Source of the DNA: a virus
Virus record (IMG/VR): IMGVR_UViG_3300033143_000464
Location: 1 to 43,016 of that record
Reading direction: 5' to 3' (one strand)
Length of the DNA: 43,016 bases
Part shown: positions 1 through 9,400 of the stretch, in pieces
Position numbering within the stretch: the first letter of the stretch is position 1
Layout of the letters: each line of letters opens with the position of its first letter
The notes under the pieces: model-generated
Seen by the model: only the letters and a program-made list of their open reading frames with translations
Told to the model about the DNA's origin: nothing
The model's database searches: none
Made by a program: the position numbers and the translations under genes

Positions 1-1
1 A

Positions 2-898
2 GGTAGAAATACTGCGTTTGATATTACTACAGGTAGTTCAAATGTATTATTGGGTTATTTTGCGGGTAATCATATAACTACATCAACTAGAAATATTGCT
101 ATGGGTTATCAATCGTTATTTGGAGATGCCACTCTGAAACTTACTGGTAATGATAATATTGGTATTGGGTATCGTACAGGATACAAATTAACAACTGGAT
201 ATAAAAATACTTTTATAGGTAGTAGTGCTGGTATAAACACAGTAGGAAATACCAATATAGCATTAGGTGCAGATTCCTTAATGGGAGCAGCGGCTTCAAC
301 CTTTACGAATGCTATAGGTATTGGTAGAAATACTGGATTAGCTTATGCTTCTGGAAATGGAAATATATTTATAGGTGATGCCGCTGGTACATCAAAAGTA
401 AGTGGAAATAACTGTCTAATTATTGGTACTGGTGCTCAAGCATCCACAACAACAATTGCCAATGAAATCACGTTAGGTGACAGCCTAATAGCCACACTAA
501 GATGCCAACAAACATCAATTACAGCACTATCTGATGAGAGAGATAAGACAAATATAAATGATCTTGGTGCTGGTATTGAATTCATTAACTCACTAAGACC
601 AGTAACATATCAATGGGATAAACGAGATTGGTATGATGATGGTATCAATGATGGTAGTAAGATTGATGATATTATTCAGAATGGATTTATTGCCCAAGAA
701 GTTAAGTCTTCAATTATTGCTCATGCTGGTGGGGAATTAGAAGATCTTATATTAAACAATAATCCAGATAGATTAGAATTCAAACAAGGTGACTTAATAC
801 CAGTTATGGTTACAGCTATACAAGAATTATCTACACAAGTTGGAGAATTGAAGGCCGAGATGCAGACACTTTTAGATGCACATAATAGTACTACATAA
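2..898 (+). CDS. Tail fibre, 3' part, with C-terminal S74 intramolecular chaperone (5' end outside window)
   Basis: The frame is open to the first base of the window, so the N-terminus is missing; the first in-frame TTG at 50 is not a convincing start. The visible part has about 150 residues of irregular repeats such as IGYRTG, IGSSAG, IGRNTG and IGDAAG, the head-type repeats of trimeric fibre shafts. A peptidase S74 (endosialidase-type) chaperone domain follows, with the signature SDERDK at nt 530-547 and then a LRPVTYQW motif. In the family, Ser and the Lys five residues later drive self-cleavage just before Ser, releasing the C-terminal chaperone after trimer folding; both residues are present. 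The last 40 residues look coiled coil. It lies directly upstream of the baseplate wedge genes. Sampled lines look more AT-rich than gp25 downstream, suggesting an exchanged fibre module. The S74 call is firm; the receptor is unknown. Confidence 0.88.
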   Translation, partial: GRNTAFDITTGSSNVLLGYFAGNHITTSTRNIAMGYQSLFGDATLKLTGNDNIGIGYRTGYKLTTGYKNTFIGSSAGINTVGNTNIALGADSLMGAAASTFTNAIGIGRNTGLAYASGNGNIFIGDAAGTSKVSGNNCLIIGTGAQASTTTIANEITLGDSLIATLRCQQTSITALSDERDKTNINDLGAGIEFINSLRPVTYQWDKRDWYDDGINDGSKIDDIIQNGFIAQEVKSSIIAHAGGELEDLILNNNPDRLEFKQGDLIPVMVTAIQELSTQVGELKAEMQTLLDAHNSTT

Positions 899-906
899 AT
901 AACGGT

Positions 907-1332
907 ATGAGTAATATAATCAGCACACAATCATCCGGGAAATACAACGAGAAGTCTACCTATGTGGACATCGATGTTGACCTAAAGAAACACCCTGTTA
1001 CCGATGATGTGGTAATAGTCAAAGATGATTATGCTATCAAACAGGCAGTAGAAAATATTGTAATGTTTGAGTATAACGAGGCTCCATTTCATCCGGAAAG
1101 AGGCACAGACCTCAAGCGTGTGTTGTTTGAGCCGATTGATATTGCTACAACAATGTACATCAAAGATGCCATCACCAATTCATTGAAGGCATACGAACCA
1201 AGGATAGACCTATTAGAGGTCGTAGTGGTTCCTGATGAAGATAATCAGAGATATGGTATTGATATTGTTTTTGTTATTAAGGGTCGAGAGTATGATTCGA
1301 CAATCAGTTTTGTTTTAAGCAGAATAATATAG
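907..1332 (+). CDS. gp25: Baseplate wedge protein, T4 gp25-like
   Basis: A 141-aa protein of the gp25/GpW lysozyme-like family (T4 gp25 is about 132 aa). It has the family core: a FEYNEAPFHPERGTDL segment (residues about 54-69), LFEP, and the conserved EPRIDLLEV motif (about 98-106). In T4, gp25 joins the sheath initiator region and the wedge at the inner baseplate. An N-terminal stretch of about 30 polar residues precedes the core. It is followed after 8 bases by gp6, the usual neighbour in T4-like phages. No clear Shine-Dalgarno precedes the ATG at 907. The family assignment is strong. Confidence 0.92.
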   Translation: MSNIISTQSSGKYNEKSTYVDIDVDLKKHPVTDDVVIVKDDYAIKQAVENIVMFEYNEAPFHPERGTDLKRVLFEPIDIATTMYIKDAITNSLKAYEPRIDLLEVVVVPDEDNQRYGIDIVFVIKGREYDSTISFVLSRII

Positions 1333-1340
1333 GTTAATAT

Positions 1341-3107
1341 ATGCCTGAAAAGATTTCATTAGACTTTGACGACATTAAATCGTCAATCAAGACATACCTA
1401 CAAGGTCAAGACGAACTGACCGACTATGAGTTTGAAGGTTCAGCAATGAACATTCTTCTTGATGCAATGGCGTATGTAACTCACTATAACGCACTGACCG
1501 CTAACATGGCAATGTCAGAGAGTTTCTTATCAACAGCACAACAAAGAAAGAACATTATTTCCCGTTCACAGGGTCTTGGATATGTTCCATCTACAATAAC
1601 CGCAGCGACTGTTGAAGTTGATATGTCGGTTACATCACAAGGTAGTCAAACTTCTGTAACTGTTCCAAAAGGAACAAAGTTCACAAGTCTTCTCGACAAT
1701 GAAACGTTTACATTTATAACAATGGACGAATTCTTCCTAACTGGTGATGCTGGAGGAACACTAACTGGTACGGCAACTCTGTTCCAAGGTGTTACTGGAT
1801 ATCAAACATGGACACATACAGCATCATCTAGCGACATCTTCAAAATTAATCAAGGTGATGTTGATAGTAAACATCTCACTATTAATGTTACAGACGAATT
1901 CGGTATCACCGAATGGACAAGCCAAACTAATATCATTCTAACAGACAAAGATTCGCAAGTATTCTATCGACAAGAGGGTGATGATGGAAATGTTGAAGTC
2001 TATTTTGGTGATGATGTTATTAGTGCTGCAATCGCGAATGATGATGTTGTTCGTATCGACTATCTTGTTACAAGAGGACCAGCGGCCAATGGTTGTAGTG
2101 GTTTCGATTTAACAAACGGAATTACACATCTTAGTGAGACATATCTTAGATCTTCCTTCACAATAACAAATACCAACAGTGCCGGCGGCGGCGGACATCG
2201 GGAAGATGATGACCGTATCAAGATGTTAGCACCCAAAGTTTATAAGTCACAACAAAGAGCGGTTACGGTTGAAGACTACACAGCACTACTTTTAAACAAA
2301 TACTCATTCATCGATGCTATTAATGTATGGGGAGGCGAAGATAATACTCCTCCTCAATACGGAAAGGTGTTCATCTCAATCAAACCTAATTATGGTACCG
2401 AATTAACATTGACAACAAAGAGTCAAATCATCGAGGAGATTCTTAGCACAAATAGTATAATCGGAATCATACCTGAGATTGTTACTCCAGAATATGTATA
2501 CATCAACACAACCACAGAAGTTGAATACGACAAATACGACACAACACGTACAGAAGGAGAATTAATTACGGCTATTGATGCTGGAATTTCATCATTCTTC
2601 CAAGATATTGATAGTGTGTTTGAGTTGGCATTCTATTTCTCAAAATATGTTGCCTATATCGATGATGTTGATGTTGCGATTAAGAACAATGTAACATCTA
2701 TCACCCTATCAAAGAAGTTCACCACATATGACGGTGACAGTATTGCTCGTGTATTCGATTTCTCTGTTCCTATCAATAGTACCTGTTTCCGTAGTAGTAC
2801 TTGGGAAGACGGTTCAGGAGATGTATGGCAGTTAAAATCTTGTGATGAGGGAATTTGGATTCATCTATATAAGAATGATGTGAACATTAGTGGAGAGAAA
2901 GGTGTCGGCAATATTGACCCAGACAACGGAATAATCTACCTAAATAGTTTTGTGGCCAGTACATCTGGCAACCAAGAGATTGAGTTGTTCGTTTCACCAG
3001 TATCAAACAATGTGTATCTAACAGGAAACAATATGGTTCTTGAAGGTACAAAGACCATTACTGCTGTAGAACTTAATGTTAAACTTTACCTAGAGTCACA
3101 AAGTTAA
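1341..3107 (+). CDS. gp6: Baseplate wedge protein, T4 gp6-like
   Basis: A 588-aa protein (T4 gp6 is about 660 aa). The N-terminus has the typical wedge features: a DYEFEGSAMNILLDAMAY segment around residues 28-45, then MSESFL and a SQGLGYVPS motif, as in gp6/baseplate-J-type proteins. The middle contains a glycine-rich loop (AGGGGHREDDDRIKMLAPKVY, about 277-297) followed by AVTVEDYTALL, a signature shared by gp6 and phage P2 gpJ-like proteins. gp6 dimers connect neighbouring wedges into the baseplate ring. It sits between gp25 and another wedge gene with 8- and 3-base gaps, indicating co-translation. The C-terminal 130 residues are beta-rich and specific to this phage. Confidence 0.9.
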   Translation: MPEKISLDFDDIKSSIKTYLQGQDELTDYEFEGSAMNILLDAMAYVTHYNALTANMAMSESFLSTAQQRKNIISRSQGLGYVPSTITAATVEVDMSVTSQGSQTSVTVPKGTKFTSLLDNETFTFITMDEFFLTGDAGGTLTGTATLFQGVTGYQTWTHTASSSDIFKINQGDVDSKHLTINVTDEFGITEWTSQTNIILTDKDSQVFYRQEGDDGNVEVYFGDDVISAAIANDDVVRIDYLVTRGPAANGCSGFDLTNGITHLSETYLRSSFTITNTNSAGGGGHREDDDRIKMLAPKVYKSQQRAVTVEDYTALLLNKYSFIDAINVWGGEDNTPPQYGKVFISIKPNYGTELTLTTKSQIIEEILSTNSIIGIIPEIVTPEYVYINTTTEVEYDKYDTTRTEGELITAIDAGISSFFQDIDSVFELAFYFSKYVAYIDDVDVAIKNNVTSITLSKKFTTYDGDSIARVFDFSVPINSTCFRSSTWEDGSGDVWQLKSCDEGIWIHLYKNDVNISGEKGVGNIDPDNGIIYLNSFVASTSGNQEIELFVSPVSNNVYLTGNNMVLEGTKTITAVELNVKLYLESQS

Positions 3108-3110
3108 TAG

Positions 3111-5411
3111 ATGTCTATGAAGAGAAAAGATTTATCGGTTATCGTTGATAGGTGTATACCATCTAATCTCCGCGGAGAGAGCCCTCAATATGTCGCGCTC
3201 ATAGAGAACTACTTTGAATATCTTAGTAGAGCTATGGGCGAGGCTGACATTCCAAGCAATCTTCCTGACTATCTTGATATCGACAAGACAACACAGGAAT
3301 TCCTTGATGAGATAAAGGCCGAGGTTGCTGAGAATGTTCCAATCAATATCATTGCTGATGAGAAACTATTCTTAAAGAACATCCGCGACTTCTTTACAAA
3401 TAAGGGTAATGAGAACTCATATAAGTTCCTATTCAAGTCACTATTCGACAGAAAAGTAGATTTCTACTATCCAAAAGTTGATATACTTAGGTGCTCTGAT
3501 GGTAAATGGGTTCAACCATATTATATACACACAGACATATCCGACACCCTGTTACTCGCGGCGTACAAAGACAAGTTTATTACTGGAGACATATCCGAGG
3601 CTCGTGGTTATGTTGAGACATATACTACCGTCGGAGGTAATCCTGTATTTGCTGTTCTTAATAAAGTGGGAAACTTTATTGTTGGTGAAGACTTAACCAT
3701 AGAGAACCCAGATGGTGTCTACACAACTGTTCAAGTGTTTGATATCATTGATGACTTGCCAGGTAGTTGGACCAACCGTGATGGTTTCCTTTCTTCTGAC
3801 AAGAAACTACAAGACAACAACTACTACCAAGATTTCTCGTATGTACTTGGGGCTGAAATGTCAGCAAGAACATATAAAGGTGTTCTAAAAAGATTAATAC
3901 ACCCAGCTGGCATGAAACTGTTTGGCACATGGAAACGCGACTCGATTGAGAGATATTTCTTGGACTGTTACCAGTTTGAAAGAACTTGGGAAATAGAGTG
4001 GAATTATTATAGTGTTGATATGGATATCGAGGTCGCAGCGGAATTATATCTCCAAGACCACACAACCGATTATCGTTCGATGCGTCATACAAGTTATGTA
4101 GTGTTTGAAGATAACGTAGATGAAGATTTCTATACACAGACTGTTAGTATTAGCGATATTGAACATATGACCATCGATGATTTCGATACCGAGGACACAA
4201 CAGAAACGTTTATGCTGGTTAGAAGACCAATAATTGAACTTATATTGTTAATTACCGAAATCTTTGGTGATTTTGTTACAACAAATAATTCCACCCTTTA
4301 TGCACCTACACCAGCAACTCAGGATGGTTTTGGTTTAGGATGGGGAGATGGTGTTGAAATATCTAATACTATATTTTCGGTTTCATCAGCTTCTACGGAA
4401 GCTACGTTTATAGGTAGAGTAGATGTATTTGATAAAGAAACTCTAGCCCCGATTTTTGCATTGAATACCCCTAATCCGGTTGACTATGCAGGTTTCGGTG
4501 CAAGTGTCCATATTACAGATGACTATATTTTTGTTGGGTCGCCCGGCGAATGGGTAGATGGTACCATAGATTCTGCTGGTAGAGCATATGTATTTGATGC
4601 TGTTACAGGAGATTTAGTACACACATTAGAAGCGCCAGATGCACAAGAATGGGATTACTTTGGAATATCAGGAAGAATAGAATCAGGTAAAATATATGTA
4701 GGCGCGGCTTGGGAATCTGGTGGTGCTGGCGATCCTACTCCTTATGAGGGATGCATTTATGTATTTGATTTAATTACTGGTAATTATCTTAGTACCATAA
4801 GACCATCTGCTGGTAGTGGTAATGGTGACAGTTATGCTTATACTATGGATTCACATGATGGTACAATTATAGTCGGTTCACAGGGCTTATATGATGCTGT
4901 TGGTAAATCATATGTATATGATGCTGCAACAGGAAATGAACTACACGTACTTAATTTACCTGCGCCAATTTTTGGAGATGTTGGGTTTGGATCAAATGTT
5001 GCTATCTATGGTGACTATTGTTGTGTGGCTGAAGTAGCTGACAATACTGCTACTGGTACTGGTGCTGTATATGTATTTGATCTGACTACTGGAAACTTCA
5101 TGCACAGATTAACAGCTTCTAATGCTAATACTAGTTACTCATTTGGTACTAGTATAGCATTACATGGTACTACACTGGCTGTTGGTGATCGTCCACAAAA
5201 GGCTGTATATGTGTTTGACATTATTACAGAAACAGAGACAAGAAATATTCTTTATAGTGATGTTGGTTATGAACTCAATGATAATTTCGGAACATCAGTT
5301 GATATACAAGGTGATACTTTGCTGGCAGCTGCTGATTTGGATGACTATATCGGCAATGTATACACAAATTCCGGTGCGGTTGAAGTATTCAAGGATCCTA
5401 ACGCATCTTAA
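3111..5411 (+). CDS. Baseplate-associated structural protein with C-terminal seven-bladed FG-GAP-type beta-propeller
   Basis: A 766-aa protein in the gp7 position of the T4 order. Residues 1-275 match a structural family common in T4-like environmental phages: PQYVALIENYFEYL near 25-38, LPDYLDIDKT, FFTNKGNENSYKFLFKSLF, then FYPK and SDGKWVQ near 130. About 400-766 holds seven repeats of the form FGxSVxI..(I/L)xVGS..G.(A/V)YVFD..TG, typical of FG-GAP/integrin-alpha-like propellers. The YVFD-TG strand is clear in several blades, and the last blade ends at the C-terminus. The propeller part samples more AT-rich than the N-terminal part, which suggests domain acquisition. The N-terminus probably anchors it to the baseplate and the propeller probably binds a ligand; both are inference. 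Sequence homology to T4 gp7 itself is not visible to me. Confidence 0.75.
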   Translation: MSMKRKDLSVIVDRCIPSNLRGESPQYVALIENYFEYLSRAMGEADIPSNLPDYLDIDKTTQEFLDEIKAEVAENVPINIIADEKLFLKNIRDFFTNKGNENSYKFLFKSLFDRKVDFYYPKVDILRCSDGKWVQPYYIHTDISDTLLLAAYKDKFITGDISEARGYVETYTTVGGNPVFAVLNKVGNFIVGEDLTIENPDGVYTTVQVFDIIDDLPGSWTNRDGFLSSDKKLQDNNYYQDFSYVLGAEMSARTYKGVLKRLIHPAGMKLFGTWKRDSIERYFLDCYQFERTWEIEWNYYSVDMDIEVAAELYLQDHTTDYRSMRHTSYVVFEDNVDEDFYTQTVSISDIEHMTIDDFDTEDTTETFMLVRRPIIELILLITEIFGDFVTTNNSTLYAPTPATQDGFGLGWGDGVEISNTIFSVSSASTEATFIGRVDVFDKETLAPIFALNTPNPVDYAGFGASVHITDDYIFVGSPGEWVDGTIDSAGRAYVFDAVTGDLVHTLEAPDAQEWDYFGISGRIESGKIYVGAAWESGGAGDPTPYEGCIYVFDLITGNYLSTIRPSAGSGNGDSYAYTMDSHDGTIIVGSQGLYDAVGKSYVYDAATGNELHVLNLPAPIFGDVGFGSNVAIYGDYCCVAEVADNTATGTGAVYVFDLTTGNFMHRLTASNANTSYSFGTSIALHGTTLAVGDRPQKAVYVFDIITETETRNILYSDVGYELNDNFGTSVDIQGDTLLAAADLDDYIGNVYTNSGAVEVFKDPNAS

Positions 5412-5415
5412 CAGC

Positions 5416-5466
5416 ATAAATACATATAATACAACTGTTTGTTAACAGTGATAAATAACATAAATA
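5416..5466 (+). promoter_or_regulatory. Cluster of three late-promoter-like ATAAATA motifs
   Basis: ATAAATA occurs at 5416-5422, 5451-5457 and 5460-5466, in the 80-base gap before the gp8 gene. T4-type late promoters have a TATAAATA box read by the gp55 sigma factor, with no -35 element. The second copy lies 41 bases before the ATG at 5492, matching the spacing of other copies in this window. A 6-bp hairpin (ACTGTT/AACAGT, 5434-5449) sits between copies one and two. Confidence 0.6.
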
Positions 5467-5491
5467 TTAAAAATAGTTTTAGGAAACAATT

Positions 5492-6424
5492 ATGTCATCA
5501 ATAGTACATTCAGATTTAAGAGTACAAGGCGCAACAAACTTCATTAGACAGTTTGGTTTCAATACAACAACCCTGCCGACTGTGAAAAATCAGGTGTATA
5601 TCGCGATTGGTAAATCAACCGAATGGACTGATGATACAATCGCTGACCCAACGGTTGGTTCATACGATGAAGAATATGATACAGTAGACGGTATGTGGGA
5701 TGAAATTCTCGGCCTACACCTTGTAGACAAAGCTGATTTCTCACACGTTGTACGCAGAATTAACTGGGAAACCGGTGTAACATATCCTATCTATGATACC
5801 TCTATGATACCTGCTAATCTTGACTCACTTGATTACTATGCGTATGTAGAGACAACAGGAGAAGTTTGGGAATGTACGACTTCTACTGGCGCTAGCACAG
5901 ATTCACCAAACAAAACAAGTACCGGCGGAACATATGTATTCGCAGAATTAACTGGTGGTGTATTCACTGCTAACGACGGCAACGTATGGAAATATCTATA
6001 CACTATTGCACCTGTTGACCAAGATAAGTTCCTTGCGACTGCTTGGATTCCTGTAAATTGGAACGAATCATCTGATTTTGAAGAAGACAACAACTACGGA
6101 ATCGATGCGATTGACCCTAGTGACCCTCTATATGTCGACCATGAATACAACATTAGAAAACTTCGTTCACGTTTCGTTATGGTTCGTGCATTGCTTGAAG
6201 ACACAGACCTTGATTTCGACTATTCATACAGAAAGGTGGCTATCATAAGTAATCCATTAGCAGATGATGGTTCTACAAGATTAACCACATCGGATATTGT
6301 GCAAGCTGATATTGCAGCCAATGTAACTGTTCCTTCTGGCGACTTATTATATATTGAACACAGAGTTCCTATATATAGAGTATCAGGACAGAATGAGCTT
6401 GTTAGACTTGTACTAGAATACTAA
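5492..6424 (+). CDS. gp8: Baseplate wedge protein, T4 gp8-like
   Basis: A 310-aa protein (T4 gp8 is 334 aa). It shows the gp8 features: an N-terminal Phe/Gly-rich segment (NFIRQFGF), a YIAIGKSTEW strand, an HVVRRINWETG motif, and the conserved NDGNVWKYLYTI motif near residues 161-172. The C-terminus has LLYIEHRVPIYR and ends ELVRLVLEY, as in the family. gp8 is a dimeric two-beta-barrel component of the outer wedge. AGGA at 5481-5484 precedes the ATG, and the gene has its own late-promoter-like cluster. A 13-base gap separates it from the next gene. Confidence 0.88.
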   Translation: MSSIVHSDLRVQGATNFIRQFGFNTTTLPTVKNQVYIAIGKSTEWTDDTIADPTVGSYDEEYDTVDGMWDEILGLHLVDKADFSHVVRRINWETGVTYPIYDTSMIPANLDSLDYYAYVETTGEVWECTTSTGASTDSPNKTSTGGTYVFAELTGGVFTANDGNVWKYLYTIAPVDQDKFLATAWIPVNWNESSDFEEDNNYGIDAIDPSDPLYVDHEYNIRKLRSRFVMVRALLEDTDLDFDYSYRKVAIISNPLADDGSTRLTTSDIVQADIAANVTVPSGDLLYIEHRVPIYRVSGQNELVRLVLEY

Positions 6425-6437
6425 AAAGAGATAAAAT

Positions 6438-9400
6438 ATGGCCATAGACCTAAATACTTCGCCTTACTTTGACGATTTTGATGAAACAAAGAATTACCTA
6501 AGAATTCTTTTCAATCCTAGTCGTGCTGTACAGGCTAGAGAACTTACACAGGTTCAAACAATCCTTCAAGGACAGATTCGCCATTTCAGCAAGCACATAT
6601 TTGCTGATGGTACTCCGATTCTGGGTTCCAAGATCAGTGTTAATGATAAAAGAACATATATTAGTGTTACTGGTGATACCGTTAACGACCTTATTGATAA
6701 TCTTGTTGACTCTGACCCTGCTCTAACAGGTGTTTATATCGCGGATGAGTCAGACGTTACAAATAAGGCATATATCGATTCTATTGATACTGTAAATGGT
6801 CGTATCTACTATACCACCCATAGTGGTTCTGTCGATGTTGCTGCGGTGTTTAGCGCATATACTTCTACCGATGTACTAATTCCTGACACAAGTATGGTTG
6901 TTGATACAAAACACAACTATATTACAGCAAATATCACCGATGGTCTTGTGTATCTTGGTGGTTCGTTTGTTATAGTTAGTGAGAATGAAGCTGACGTTAA
7001 CCTTGACGATACAACAGGAAAATACTACATTGGTTACAGATTCACCGATTCTCTTGTAGAATCTGATGATGATTCAACCCTTCTCGACCCCGCTTCTGGT
7101 TCATATAACTACAATGCGCCTGGTGCTGATAGATATAAAGGAGAGTGTGTCCTAACGTCATACCTAGACGGAGGTTCAGTACCCGAAGACTTCTACATGA
7201 TTTCCATTTATGAGAATGGAGAGACAATCACAGCGGTTAACAACGTACAATATAGTGACATTCTCGACCTTCTTGCACGTAGAACATACGACCAGTCTGG
7301 AGACTACTCTGTTAACCCTATTGATATGGAACTCAAGTTCATTGAGACTCCTACCGTCGATGAAGAAAAACAACTAGAAATTAAACTCGGTACAGGTAAA
7401 GCCTATGTACGAGGTTACGAAATTGACAAAAGAATTTCTGAAACACTTTATATTGACAAAGCAAGAACAACAGAAGATATAATCAATGAACAGATTTATG
7501 CTGAATATGGCGTTTATATTGACCTTGTACTTAATGGCATTGTGCCTGATTGTATCGGTGCGTTCAATATCGGACAACGCGAAGAAGTAAAACTTTGGTC
7601 AGATGTTTCTGGCGGCGGTACCGAGATTACAACCACCCGTATTGTGGCTATTACTCCTTATGTTGATACTCTACGTATTTGGTTAGAGTGGTCACCATCT
7701 ATTGCATCATTCCTTAAATCTACAAGTTCTATTACCGGTGTTACAAGTTCAGCGGTAGCGAATGTTGATGTGTTTGATACTGATAATCAACCAGAGAATC
7801 ATGGTCTTGCTTTTTCATTTGAACGTGAACAAGTAAAGGAAATCGACAATACATCATTTGACTATACTGTTCTTACACAATATAGTCTAACTGGTACCGA
7901 TGTCTGGACGCAAAACATCTCACAATCTAATCGTGTGTTCGCTTCGAGTACAAGTACAGAGGTAGTATTGTTTGATGGTGCTGGTGGTTATGTTGACCCA
8001 TCTAACTACACAGTAGATAATTCTGCACAAACCACAATCACAATTACTGGTACAGGTGGTACACTTGTTCCTGGCACACCACAAACTATCAACGTTGTTG
8101 TTAAAGAAGACATCACTGGTGGTATACCAAGAGTTAAAACACTTACATCAACATCAACAAATACAATTGCTGTTGATAGTGTTATTCTTCCAAATGATGA
8201 CTTCTATAGAGTTACCACTGTTACAAACACAACCGATTCTCTTGATGTACCACTTACCGATATAATTATTACCGACGGCGCAACAGATGTTATGTACGGC
8301 AAGACTACAGTTAGTGGTCTTAATGCTGCGAAAAATTATACAATTGACTACGAATACTTTGCTCATAGTGAAGGTTCTATCAAAGGTGATGCGTATACAG
8401 TTGATTCATATGTAGGCGCGACCGAAGGTTCTGACCTGTATCGTTATATGCCTACATATATTAGTAACGATTCAAGAGTACATGTTTCTAACAGAAACGT
8501 TGTCGATTTCAGAAGAACAGAAGGCGAACTTGCTGGTAGTGTATCAGTTGTAGAACCAAGAACAAACATTACATGTTCATATACCCAATATCTGTCAAGA
8601 CTAGACAAAGTGTATCTCGACTCTCAAGGAAACTATGGCGTATCTACTGGTATACCAAGTAATAATCCTGAGACGCCTAAGGATATTCCTGGCACAATGT
8701 CAATGTATATCATTGATATTCCTTCATATACACTTGAACCAAATGCTGTAGAAGTTACCGATATCGACAAGAAGACATTCACAATGGATGATATTCGTGA
8801 TATCGTAAAACGTGTTGAGAACCTTGAATACTACACATCATTGAATATGCTTGAAAAAGCTGCATCCGAGATGAACATTCTTGATGAACTTGGAAATTCA
8901 AGATTCAAAAATGGTATCCTTGTTGACAACTTCACATCACATGACGTATCTAATGTAATACACCCAGACTATGTTGCCTCTCTTGATTTTGAGGATGGTA
9001 CTCTTCGTGGTTCATTTACAATGAACAATGTTGATATCAATGTTGACTATGCTGAAACAGAAGGTGCTCGTACAACAGAGAAATACTTCCTTGATGCAAG
9101 TAGAAACCTTATCGATTATGATGGTGGTTCGAATACACCTACAGGTATCGCTAAAGGCGTAACTACTTGGCATCTATCACACACAACAGATATTGCGATT
9201 AGTGCTAGTGCTGCTTCTGGTGTAACCAACGTTAACCCATTCAATGTATTCCACTTTGAAGGTTCTCTTGATATAGTTCCTAAAACTGATAACTGGGTAT
9301 CTACATATTACTTACCTACAATTCAAACAGGTTCTGGTTCACGATTGGCTGGTGCAAAACGTACCGAGTCATTGAATCGTAATATCGAACCAATATGGAA

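Noticed and set aside
895-901. ATAAATA as a promoter for gp25
   Set aside because: It is only 12 bases before the ATG at 907, so the transcript would start at or inside the gene; probably a chance match with the upstream stop.
5164-5445. Plus-strand frame in another phase at the end of the propeller gene
   Set aside because: Leucine/isoleucine-rich shadow inside a clear repeat protein; no ribosome site.
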